Positions 43,579-51,347 of a stretch of DNA of 64,000 nt are shown piece after piece. This DNA is from Pedobacter sp014947265 (GTDB lineage Bacteria; Bacteroidota; Bacteroidia; Sphingobacteriales; Sphingobacteriaceae). Below the pieces are notes generated by a model. It was not told the DNA's origin and searched no databases. It saw nothing but the letters and a program-made list of their open reading frames with translations. Every line of letters begins with the position of its first letter. Position 1 is the stretch's first letter. The stretch covers positions 28,069-92,068 of the forward strand of contig NZ_JADCNK010000021.1 of NCBI RefSeq assembly GCF_014947265.1. Reading direction: 5' to 3'. The translations under genes were made by a program, and so were the position numbers.

Positions 43579-43926
43579 AATGCTGTTGTTTATATTTTTA
43601 TTAATATTTTGTGTTTGTTTTGTAGATAAGACGCCACTATGGGCGAAACGTTGCAGCTGAAATACCGCTATTATACCAACACAGCTAAATTGTCGACGAA
43701 CTGGATTTAAAAACTGCCCAATCGAAATTATTTTGTATTCGATCGCTGTGGACTTCTGCTTATTTTGTTTTCCTTCCAATCTGTGATTTTCCTGATACAA
43801 AACCTAATGGGCAGATTTTATATTATCTTTAAACAAGAATCTCCGGTGCTTATCGCTAAGCTATTCGTTTAATCGGGTGAGGGGAGAACCTTGAGAATCC
43901 ATTTTTTTTAACCAAATCATTTGAAT
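43579..43926. other. Intergenic region between divergent genes
   Basis: This 348-base gap lies between the leftward GIN gene and the rightward TIM-barrel gene. I see no repeat, RNA or certain promoter element in it. Confidence 0.5.
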
Positions 43927-44814
43927 ATGAGAATTACAAAATTTAGCTACCTTGCTTTTTTGATTTGCCTGATTTATATCGGTTTTTGTGGTTTTAGTTC
44001 TGATAAACAGGTATATCCGCGTTTAGGTATTGTATCTGGTTTAACACAGGATAGTTTAGCTTATGCTTCTGGGTTTAAGATGATCGGTGAATCGGTTCCG
44101 AAGATACTTTCACCTGCATTAACCGATGATCAGTTTAATGCCAATTTGAAAAAGATTAAAGCGGCAAAATGTAAAGTATTAAGCTGTAACCTTTTTTACC
44201 CGGCAAGTTTAAAAATAGCCGGACCTGAGGTAGATGAGGCTAAGGTTTTAGCTTATACCGAAACTGTTCTTTCGAGAGCCGGGAAGGCAGGAGTTAAGTT
44301 TATCGTTTTGGGCAGCTCGGGTGCGAGAAGCATTCCAGCAGATTATAATATCGTTAAGGCAAAATCTGATTTCGTTATTTTGGCTGGAAAGCTAGCGCGA
44401 ATTGCCGGAAAATATAAGGTTACCATTTTGTTAGAAAACCTTGAGACTACCGAAACTAACTTTATCACCTCGTTAAAGTTGGCAGCAGAAATTGTAAGGG
44501 AAGTTAATCACCCTAATTTCAGACTTAATGCCGATATATTCCATATGATGCGTGAAGGAGAATCTCCTGATGAAATTATTGAGGCAGGTGCCTTGATTGG
44601 ATTTTCGGAGGTTGCCGAAAAACAAAGCAGGACATTGCCTGGTGTTATGGGCGACGATTTTAAACCTTATTTAAGAGCTTTGCACAAAATAAATTATAAA
44701 GGGTTCATTTTTATTGAGGGGAGCATCAAAAATCCGGCTACAGAAATGCCACTTGCTTTTAAATATCTGTCTGCTCAGATTGCAGAAGTATATTCAGAAA
44801 AGAAAACGGATTGA
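43927..44814 (+). CDS. Exported sugar phosphate isomerase/epimerase-like TIM-barrel protein
   Basis: A 295-residue protein of the xylose-isomerase-like (AP endonuclease 2) TIM-barrel superfamily. I use ATG 43927 rather than the TTG six bases earlier. The first 25 residues (FSYLAFLICLIYIGFCGFSS) form a signal peptide or lipoprotein-like signal with Cys near position 21. Likely metal-site strands are VTILLENLETTETNF (Glu), FRLNADIFHMMREGESP (Asp, His) and the final GFIFIEGSIKNP (Glu). Such exported members in Bacteroidota are usually of unknown substrate. No partner gene is adjacent. Confidence 0.82.
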   Translation: MRITKFSYLAFLICLIYIGFCGFSSDKQVYPRLGIVSGLTQDSLAYASGFKMIGESVPKILSPALTDDQFNANLKKIKAAKCKVLSCNLFYPASLKIAGPEVDEAKVLAYTETVLSRAGKAGVKFIVLGSSGARSIPADYNIVKAKSDFVILAGKLARIAGKYKVTILLENLETTETNFITSLKLAAEIVREVNHPNFRLNADIFHMMREGESPDEIIEAGALIGFSEVAEKQSRTLPGVMGDDFKPYLRALHKINYKGFIFIEGSIKNPATEMPLAFKYLSAQIAEVYSEKKTD

Positions 44815-44855
44815 TTATTATTCTTTCCTAATTGCAATATGGAATGTAAATGCGG

Positions 44856-45479
44856 TTATTTAGATAATAAAACTAACGATTGGGTATTTGTTTTATCAGT
44901 ATGATCAATATTTGGTAAACGCATTTTTGCAATGTTGGTTTCCACAGTTAAAGATGGGTTTTCTTTTTTAGCAAGTGTAGCGATGTCTCGCACGGTGCTT
45001 GATAACATTTTAAGCGTAAGCATAAATTTGCGTTCGATATTCCTGATTTTTTGAAGATCTGCATTTGGATTAAAGCGTTCGGCATTTGAACACTCACACA
45101 GGTTAAATTGGATACTATCTAAAACAACCAGTTTGTCTGTAATTTGGTTCAATACTTTATCCGAAAGATTTAACCCCTGAATAGCTATTACCTTGTTGTT
45201 TTTTACATAATAATCTAAGCCATTAAAACTAATCAGGGTTAAGTTTTTTCTGTTTATGATGTATTCTTCCTTTGGTAAGTTGTTGTTTGAAAAATTTTTA
45301 TTGTATGAATTGTGCTGATCAGCCAGTCGCTTAATGATCGCATTTCCGTCCAATTTCTCTATGTTCTCGAAAATGTTAGCTAGTTCAGCTGGCTTATTTT
45401 GGGCAAGAGCACGAATTGATAAGCATGAAAATGAGGTGATTAAAGAAAATATTAGAGCGGTTGATTTGATAGTTTTCAT
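44856..45479 (-). CDS. Exported hypothetical protein
   Basis: A 207-residue protein I do not recognise. It has a signal peptide ending near residue 26 (TSFSCLSIRALAQ). The mature part is mixed helix and strand: AELANIFENIEKLDGNAIIK, then KNLTLISFNGLDYYVKNNKVIAIQGLN and a helical LQKIRNIERKFMLTLKMLSSTVRDIATLA. Two Cys are close together (LCECSN). Its neighbours are unrelated in function. Codon use and start look normal, so it is probably a real gene. Confidence 0.65.
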   Translation of the reverse strand: MKTIKSTALIFSLITSFSCLSIRALAQNKPAELANIFENIEKLDGNAIIKRLADQHNSYNKNFSNNNLPKEEYIINRKNLTLISFNGLDYYVKNNKVIAIQGLNLSDKVLNQITDKLVVLDSIQFNLCECSNAERFNPNADLQKIRNIERKFMLTLKMLSSTVRDIATLAKKENPSLTVETNIAKMRLPNIDHTDKTNTQSLVLLSK

Positions 45480-45699
45480 GCCGCAAAAATAAGTTTTTAA
45501 TTGTATTGAACGAAATTTTGTAGGTTTAATATTACGATTTTATAGCGTTTTTTTAATTTTTTTGATGACAAAAATCAACTTTTTGGCAATTAAGTTATTT
45601 GTTACTTAATGATCATAAAGTGAAGGTATGGCTTTGATATATAAAATCTATGGAGCAGGACCAGTATTTTAAGCCTATTATTTCAGCGTAATTTAATTG

Positions 45700-46860
45700 T
45701 TAAAAGGAAATAATTTGTTCAGCTTTTTTACCCTTAGCTTCTGTTGTTAATGCATCTAAGGAAATACTGATGTTTAAAGTGTAGAAACCTTCCTCGTCAA
45801 TTCCTGCGGTCATTTCTGCATTTTGATGGTAGGTATATTTAAGTCGGTTACTGATATTATCCATTCCCGAACCAAAGCCTACCTTGCTTTTTATTGCTCT
45901 TGGTAAATTACGGCTCTCAATATGCAATTTGCCATCAAAAGTGTAAACATCTATAGTGGCCTTATTTTCTACATCATTAAGGTTTCCATGTTTAAACATA
46001 TTTTCTAAAATAGTAAGCAAAACAAGTGGAATTAATTTAATTTCATCAAGGTCAGGTCCGCTGGCAAACTCGATATAAATTGCACCTTGAGTAATTCGGT
46101 GCAGGCCGATCAGGTTTTCACATTGCGAAATTTCATCACTTAAACGAACATAACCTTCATTGTGTTGCGTGTTCGCTGCAAAGCGCATCATGTCGGAAAG
46201 GTAAAGCATTACTTTGGCATCTTCCGGAGCGTAAGCACTTAGTTTTTGGTGCACAAACTCAAATGTATTGAAAAGCAGATGGGGATTGATCTGTGCTTTC
46301 ATGAAAGCATTCTTAGACATGGCCAGTTCTTTATCCATCTTTTCCTTCTCAATAAGCATTTGAAAACGCTGTTTTTCGATACGGGATTTTTCTGTCTTTT
46401 CACTGATAAACTGCTTTAGAAAATAGTAACCCGTAGAAAAAAGCAGGAAAAAAGAAGATCTCCATAATAAAGTGAGTAAACGTGTTTCTGCCGGCGGTGC
46501 TGCATTGGGGATGTAGTCGGTGTATTTTCTTAAAAAGACATCAAGGTAAAAGACAAAACCAACATATAAAGCAAGTTCGAAAATAACAAACAAAGGAATT
46601 TTATATATCGCCCGCCTTGGGAAAATGGTCGCTTTTTCGAGTAGCCAGACATGTAAATAAAACAGGCAGATGTTTACGATATAATGGATTACATAATTCC
46701 CGAATTTGCCAAAAATCCCTGTTGCCAATCCAATAATGACAGATTCCCAAAAGATAAAAGAAGCCCAGGCTATTAAATGCACGCGATACTGATAAACCCA
46801 ATTATAGATCGTATTGGAACTCCGGTTTAACCTATCCATAAAGAGATTTTTACCATTCAT
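45700..46860 (-). CDS. LytS/YpdA-type membrane histidine kinase
   Basis: A 386-residue kinase of the His_kinase (PF06580) group. Four membrane segments at about 26-48, 56-76, 86-108 and 129-147 are followed by a coiled linker and the phospho-acceptor His194 (AQINPHLLFNTFEFVHQ). The ATPase part has LIPLVLLTILENMFKHGN (N box) and GFGSGMDNISNRLKYTY (G box). No periplasmic sensor domain is present. The partner LytTR regulator is encoded upstream on the same strand, but 217 bases away; that gap holds a plus-strand peptide gene candidate. Met 8 (46839) is an alternative start. Confidence 0.92.
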   Translation of the reverse strand: MNGKNLFMDRLNRSSNTIYNWVYQYRVHLIAWASFIFWESVIIGLATGIFGKFGNYVIHYIVNICLFYLHVWLLEKATIFPRRAIYKIPLFVIFELALYVGFVFYLDVFLRKYTDYIPNAAPPAETRLLTLLWRSSFFLLFSTGYYFLKQFISEKTEKSRIEKQRFQMLIEKEKMDKELAMSKNAFMKAQINPHLLFNTFEFVHQKLSAYAPEDAKVMLYLSDMMRFAANTQHNEGYVRLSDEISQCENLIGLHRITQGAIYIEFASGPDLDEIKLIPLVLLTILENMFKHGNLNDVENKATIDVYTFDGKLHIESRNLPRAIKSKVGFGSGMDNISNRLKYTYHQNAEMTAGIDEEGFYTLNISISLDALTTEAKGKKAEQIISF

Positions 46861-46910
46861 GTAACAACTAAAATTATAGGGGACTGTTGCCGCTAGTTTT
46901 CGAAAAAAAA

Positions 46911-47060
46911 ATGATTATGAAAACTAAAAAACTTAACAAACGGACCCTGTTTGTATTCAAAAAAAATTATACTACAGGCATGCAGGCTGGAACAATCCAT
47001 TCAGATCCAACAACATCTTCACTTACCACTACGGTTAGCTCTGGCATCCTTTTCAATTAA
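46911..47060 (+). CDS. Possible Thr/Ser-rich small peptide gene between LytS and LytTR genes
   Basis: A 49-codon frame starting ATG ATT ATG (46911 or 46917) encodes a basic N-terminal part (MKTKKLNKRTLFVFKKNYT) and a Thr/Ser-rich C-terminal part (SDPTTSSLTTTVSSGILFN). The LNKRTL-type leader and Thr/Ser-rich tail resemble ribosomally made peptide precursors of Bacteroidota, although there is no Cys and no modification enzyme nearby. It runs opposite to the two regulator genes that flank it. There is an A-rich stretch before the ATG. The frame could be accidental; composition and the exact fit into the gap argue for a gene. Confidence 0.4.
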   Translation: MIMKTKKLNKRTLFVFKKNYTTGMQAGTIHSDPTTSSLTTTVSSGILFN

Positions 47061-47077
47061 AAATATATCAGTAGCCG

Positions 47078-47809
47078 TTATTTTTTACGGCTACTGATGA
47101 TTAACCTTTCAGAAATAAAACTTTTAAATTCATTATAATAAATATCCCCAACGGTAAAGCTAATGTTGTTGTTCATGGTAATCCGATTGCCATCAATATA
47201 CAAGATCTTATCAATGGCTACGATATAACCACGGTGTAATTGAATAAAACCGTTTTTGATGCTAAGCTGTTCCCGAACATCTTTTAAGCTTAAGTAAGCA
47301 ATAATTATTTTTCCTAGGGTATGTAATTTAATATAATTATGAAAACTTTCAAAGGCAATAATATCTTCATATTTAACCATTACCGCACGGTGCTCTTCTT
47401 CCTTGTTTTTAACCAGAAAATAATCTTCGTTGGCACCGCCAGTCATTTCATGCCCGAAAAGCCGGGTAATTGTGGTGGCAAATTTAGCATAGCTATATGG
47501 CTTAAGCAAATAAGCGTCTCCTGCAGCTTCAAAAGCATCAAAAGCATACTCTTGATGTGAAGTAGTGAAGATGAGTTTTCTGGTTCTGAAGCGGATGGCT
47601 TTGGCCAGTTCCAACCCTGAAATTTGTGGCATTTCCACGTCCATAAAAATTATATCAACCATTTCTGAGGTGGCCAGCTCCCTTAAGGCAGTAATTGGGT
47701 CAGTATATTGCTGCACAAGCCGCATGTTTGGAGTATCCTCTATATATTTCTGTAGTCCTACTAAGGAACTGTACTGGTCATCTATGGCTATGCAGTTAAT
47801 CATCTTCAA
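47078..47809 (-). CDS. LytTR-family response regulator
   Basis: A 243-residue regulator. The receiver domain (1-125) has the acidic pocket CIAIDDQ and phospho-acceptor Asp57 (IIFMDVEMPQISG), then FTTSHQEYAFDAFEAAGDAYLLKPYS with the conserved Lys. The LytTR DNA-binding domain (about 140-240) shows YEDIIAFESFHNYIKLHT, FIQLHRGYIVAIDKI and ITMNNNISFTVGD. It pairs with the LytS-type kinase at 45700-46860. The possible peptide gene at 46911-47060 lies just beyond its 3' end and is a candidate target. Confidence 0.94.
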   Translation of the reverse strand: MKMINCIAIDDQYSSLVGLQKYIEDTPNMRLVQQYTDPITALRELATSEMVDIIFMDVEMPQISGLELAKAIRFRTRKLIFTTSHQEYAFDAFEAAGDAYLLKPYSYAKFATTITRLFGHEMTGGANEDYFLVKNKEEEHRAVMVKYEDIIAFESFHNYIKLHTLGKIIIAYLSLKDVREQLSIKNGFIQLHRGYIVAIDKILYIDGNRITMNNNISFTVGDIYYNEFKSFISERLIISSRKK

Positions 47810-48257
47810 AAAATCTGGTTCTCTTATAACGAAATTACGCCTTTTTGTAACGAAAAGAATACTATATGTACGCTTTAATTTTAAATTTTCCCCATATTAA
47901 CTAATTTAATGCATAATTTATCAATTAAGTTTACCAGATGCAGGCAATAGCTCAAATCCATAAAATATGCTGGCATACTGATAAAAATATACTCCACCTT
48001 TAATGGATTTACTAATCTATTATAAGTTTGAAATTTATTCAAGTTAAGAGCGCAGGCTCTTCCTCTTTGTTACAGAATATACATATTCCTACACCTGCGT
48101 AGTTGTAGCTGTTTAATTAAGCCTTTTCATTTTTGGTGTCACTACATTGCAACATGCGGTACTGATTATGTTGGCTAAACGTCATATATATTCATTTAAA
48201 CCGAGACTTGGTTTTATTAAAGATATTTTTGCAATACAGATTTTATCCCTTTAATTT
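47810..48257. other. Intergenic region between divergent LytTR and luciferase-like genes
   Basis: The 448-base gap holds a small hairpin (AAGAGC, loop GCAG, GCTCTT at 48046-48061) and the -7 element of the rightward gene. Nothing else is recognised. Confidence 0.5.
48225..48232 (+). promoter_or_regulatory. Possible -7 element (TATTTTTG) for the luciferase-like gene
   Basis: An exact TAnnTTTG match 25 bases before the ATG at 48258. A TTG at 48209-48211 is nearer than the usual -33 spacing. Confidence 0.45.
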
Positions 48258-49262
48258 ATGGCTGATCACTTATTGAAAAATGTACTTTATTCCGTTCTCG
48301 ATCTTGCAACTGTTTTAGATGGTTTTACTGCTGCAGATACCTTTAAAACCAGTCTCAATTTAGCTAAACAATCTGAAACTTTAGGATATACACGTTACTG
48401 GTTTGCCGAACACCATAATATGGCTGGTGTAGCCAGTTCGGCAACGGCAGTACTTATTGGTTATATTGCCGGTAATACCAATAGTATACGCGTAGGTTCC
48501 GGAGGCATTATGCTGCCCAATCACGCACCCTTAATTGTAGCAGAACAATTTGGTACATTGGCCTCACTTTATCCTAATCGGATCGATCTGGGTTTGGGCA
48601 GGGCACCAGGAACCGATCAGGTAACGGCAATGGCCATCCGCGGCGAAAACTTTAATGCTGCTCATAGCTTTCCCAGAGATATAGAAAAACTGCAACAGTA
48701 TTTCTCCGCCAGTAATAACCGGGCAAGTGTAAGGGCTATGCCAGGAGAAGGCCTGGATATTCCAATCTGGATTTTAGGTTCGAGTACTGATAGCGCTCGC
48801 TTAGCTGCAGAAAAAGGACTTCCTTATGCTTTTGCCAGTCATTTTGCCCCAACCTATTTCGAACAGGCGATATCCATTTATAGAAATAATTTTAAACCAT
48901 CGGCATTTTTACAGGAACCCTATGTAATTGCCTGTGTGAATGTAGTAGCTGCAGATACTGATGAAGAAGCAGAACGTTTATCAAGCTCTGTAAAACGGAT
49001 GTTTTTAGGTGTGATAACAGGCAAAAGAGAATTACTAAAGCCTGCTGTTGATGATATTAATGTATATTGGGATCAGTTGGGAAAAGAAGCAGTAGAGCAG
49101 ATGTTGTATTATTCTTTTATTGGCAGCGCTAATACCATTAAAGAAAATTTAGAAGCATTTGTTACCAAATATGGTATAAACGAGATCATGAGCACGTCGC
49201 ATATTTATGACCATCAGGCAAAATTGTATTCGAATAAAATTTTTGCCGGGTTGTTTGAGTAG
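48258..49262 (+). CDS. LLM-class flavin-dependent oxidoreductase (luciferase-like)
   Basis: A 334-residue TIM-barrel flavin oxidoreductase of the bacterial-luciferase-like superfamily, close in pattern to the YhbW/MsnO8 group. Hallmarks: YTRYWFAEHHNMAGVASSATAVLIGYIA near residues 45-72, IRVGSGGIMLPNHAPLIVAEQFGTL, and PNRIDLGLGRAPGTDQ, where the flavin contacts lie. The later PIWILGSSTDSARLAAEKGLPYAFASHF is also typical. Such enzymes use reduced FMN; the substrate is not known. It stands alone. Confidence 0.9.
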   Translation: MADHLLKNVLYSVLDLATVLDGFTAADTFKTSLNLAKQSETLGYTRYWFAEHHNMAGVASSATAVLIGYIAGNTNSIRVGSGGIMLPNHAPLIVAEQFGTLASLYPNRIDLGLGRAPGTDQVTAMAIRGENFNAAHSFPRDIEKLQQYFSASNNRASVRAMPGEGLDIPIWILGSSTDSARLAAEKGLPYAFASHFAPTYFEQAISIYRNNFKPSAFLQEPYVIACVNVVAADTDEEAERLSSSVKRMFLGVITGKRELLKPAVDDINVYWDQLGKEAVEQMLYYSFIGSANTIKENLEAFVTKYGINEIMSTSHIYDHQAKLYSNKIFAGLFE

Positions 49263-49654
49263 TTGCGAGTGATATCAATCGCATCATGCTCCCGCAGATA
49301 TCGCTGAGTACGCAGAACCTATTGCTTTTTGACATTAAGGAGTTAATGAAATTAAGACTTTATTGTTAAATCAATCGCATCATGTTCCTGCCGATATCGC
49401 TGATTACGCAGAACTTATTTCATTTTGACCATTAGGTAGTGAATGACATTAAGACTCTGTTATAAATATCTGCGTCAATCTTCTTAAATCTGCGGGAAAC
49501 TAGTCGCCTGACGTTTCCCGCGGATACCATTGATGCACGCAGAATACCTTCCATTTTACATCTTACATTTTCCATCATCACTTACACTTTAAGATTTGTT
49601 AATAATAAGGGAATATTGAGCTGGTAGCTTTGCAGTGAAAAAAAGCACCATCCC
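49263..49654. repeat. Tandem 96-base duplication and related repeat before the second ECF locus
   Basis: The unit beginning TCAATCGCATCATG occurs at 49275-49370 and again directly at 49371 to about 49462, sharing GATATCGCTGA-TACGCAGAAC and ATTAAGACT. It is followed by a CTGCGTCAATC/TCTGCGGGAAAC repeat fragment (about 49470-49505) and a GTTTCCCGCGGATACC piece. I see no coding sequence. The ECF promoter element lies at the right end. Confidence 0.7.
49625..49632 (+). promoter_or_regulatory. Possible -7 element (TAGCTTTG) for the second ECF sigma gene
   Basis: An exact TAnnTTTG match 22 bases before the TTG at 49655. Its closeness to the TTG supports that start over the internal ATG at 49703. 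Confidence 0.45.
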
Positions 49655-50218
49655 TTGAGCGAAACTTTACTTTCATCTTTACAGTGCGGAAACCATCGGG
49701 CCATGGAAAAAATCTACCAGTTTTATTGGGAAGATATTTTTGATGCTGCGCTAAAAAAAACGGGTGATGAAGCCCTTGCACAGGATATTACCCAGGAGAT
49801 TTTCATTTCGCTCTGGGAAAATCATAAAACGATTAACCTGTCCGGAAGTCTCGGTGCTTATCTGCATGGTGCTGTAAAATATAAAGTGATCAATTATTTC
49901 AGGTCGGGCAGTATTAAAGAACAGCACCAAACTGCGCTTACAGTCCTGATGGATGAGCAACATACTGCCGCAGCGGATGATAAACTAATTTTAAAAGAGC
50001 TTCACCTGGAGGTAGATGCCGCCATTGCACTTTTACCCGAAAAAATGCAATTGGTATTCTCAATGAGCCGAAAACAGGAGAAATCCATCAAAGAAATAGC
50101 TGCTGAACTCGACGTTTCTGTACAGACGGTAAAAAACCAGATCTCTGCGGCGCTAAAACTTCTTAAAAAAAGTCTTTCCTATATCCTGTTAATTGCTGTA
50201 TTAATCGGCTTAACATAA
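49655..50218 (+). CDS. ECF RNA polymerase sigma factor (FecI-like), locus 2
   Basis: A 187-residue ECF sigma factor. The start is TTG, giving MSETLLSSLQCGNHRAMEKIYQFYW, which matches the usual N-terminus of this group; the next ATG (49703) would remove the first helix of region 2. Region 2 covers about 12-85 (LAQDITQEIFISLWEN), region 4 about 120-172 (LPEKMQLVFSMSRKQEKSIK, then LDVSVQTVKNQISAALKLL). The tail SYILLIAVLIGLT is hydrophobic, as in the locus 1 factor. It heads the second SusCD locus and is followed by its FecR gene after 63 bases. Confidence 0.92.
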   Translation: MSETLLSSLQCGNHRAMEKIYQFYWEDIFDAALKKTGDEALAQDITQEIFISLWENHKTINLSGSLGAYLHGAVKYKVINYFRSGSIKEQHQTALTVLMDEQHTAAADDKLILKELHLEVDAAIALLPEKMQLVFSMSRKQEKSIKEIAAELDVSVQTVKNQISAALKLLKKSLSYILLIAVLIGLT

Positions 50219-50281
50219 AGTTAATCTATAGATAACATTTTTGGTTAGTACCTCTTTGCTTTTGAACTGACATGTATTTAA

Positions 50282-51226
50282 ATGACAGAAGAACAGGCAA
50301 AGGAACTGCTGCAGAAATATCTCGATCAGCAGGCAAGTCCGCAAGAGCAAAAAAAAGTTGAAGAGTGGTACGCCACACTTCAGGCCAAAGATGTGGTGTT
50401 ACCCGCCGATCGGAAAGCAGCGATAGGGGCGCAAATGTTTGCTAACCTCCAGATCGCTATGCACGGGAAGCCAAAACCCGGCAAAGTATTCAAACTGCAA
50501 TCTTTTATCAGGATTGCTGCTGCCGTATTCCTCATCACTACAATAGGAATAACCATTTGGAAACTCAATACCAAAGTGGCGTCTGAAAATCAGGTAACCG
50601 TAGTTACCGGAAGTACACAGCAGAAGCGAATTACTTTATCAGATGGTTCGGTGGTTTTGTTAGGCCCGTCAGCGAAACTCTGCTATCCTAAAACCTTTGC
50701 TTCAAACAGCCGCCATATTGTACTTAAAGAAGGGGAAGCTTTTTTTGATATTGCTCATCAGGAAAAAAGGCCGTTTACAGTACATACAAGCGCTGGAGTA
50801 GACATTAAAGTTTTAGGGACCTCTTTCAAAGTTAAAGCTTATCAGGGCAATAAACAGCTCGAGGTTGCGGTAGTTACGGGTAAAGTTGCGGTGAGCAATC
50901 AAAAAGGGAACCTGGCTACACTGGTTAAGGATGAGTTTTTAACCTATGATAAAAATGACGGTCGCGCTGCCATCCGTAAAATCAAAGCGTCTGCTTTTAT
51001 CGAATTTGCTTTCGATGGTGCAAACCTCGATCAGGTGATCACTAAACTCCAATATGTTTATAGCATTAAAATTTTGCTGAACGATATCACTTTGGGCAAA
51101 CTTAAAACTACCGCATCTTTCAACAGTAAGCAATCGCCCGAAGAGATTTTGGATATTATCTGCAGTCTGCATCACCTCAAGTTCAATGCATCAAAAAATC
51201 ATAAAACATTTAATATATACAGATGA
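50282..51226 (+). CDS. FecR-type anti-sigma factor with DUF4974, locus 2
   Basis: A 314-residue anti-sigma factor. Cytoplasmic region 1-74, membrane helix at about 75-93 (FIRIAAAVFLITTIGITIW), periplasmic FecR domain at about 105-215 (ITLSDGSVVLLGPSAKLCY, LKEGEAFFDIAHQEKRPFTVH, VKVLGTSFKVKAY-type segment), and a C-terminal DUF4974 part (FAFDGANLDQVITKLQYVYSIKILL). It should hold the neighbouring sigma factor inactive until the STN domain of the SusC-like receptor signals. Similar in plan to the locus 1 protein but clearly diverged. Confidence 0.93.
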   Translation: MTEEQAKELLQKYLDQQASPQEQKKVEEWYATLQAKDVVLPADRKAAIGAQMFANLQIAMHGKPKPGKVFKLQSFIRIAAAVFLITTIGITIWKLNTKVASENQVTVVTGSTQQKRITLSDGSVVLLGPSAKLCYPKTFASNSRHIVLKEGEAFFDIAHQEKRPFTVHTSAGVDIKVLGTSFKVKAYQGNKQLEVAVVTGKVAVSNQKGNLATLVKDEFLTYDKNDGRAAIRKIKASAFIEFAFDGANLDQVITKLQYVYSIKILLNDITLGKLKTTASFNSKQSPEEILDIICSLHHLKFNASKNHKTFNIYR

Positions 51227-51347
51227 GATAGGATATGATATAGAAATTATCTACGGTACCGGTCAGACTGGTCGCCGCAATCTTTCTTTCTGGCCAATGG
51301 CCAGCATAATTAAAGCTTTACAAAAATAAAATCAAACAAATTAAGCA

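Noticed and set aside
43579..43800. N-terminal extension of the second GIN protein
   Set aside because: The first 74 residues lack a signal peptide and delay the clear one that starts at Met 43578, which matches the paralogue's start.
49275..49462. Possible CRISPR array
   Set aside because: Only two units of about 96 bases, similar along their full length with no spacer-like variable parts, and no cas gene in the window.
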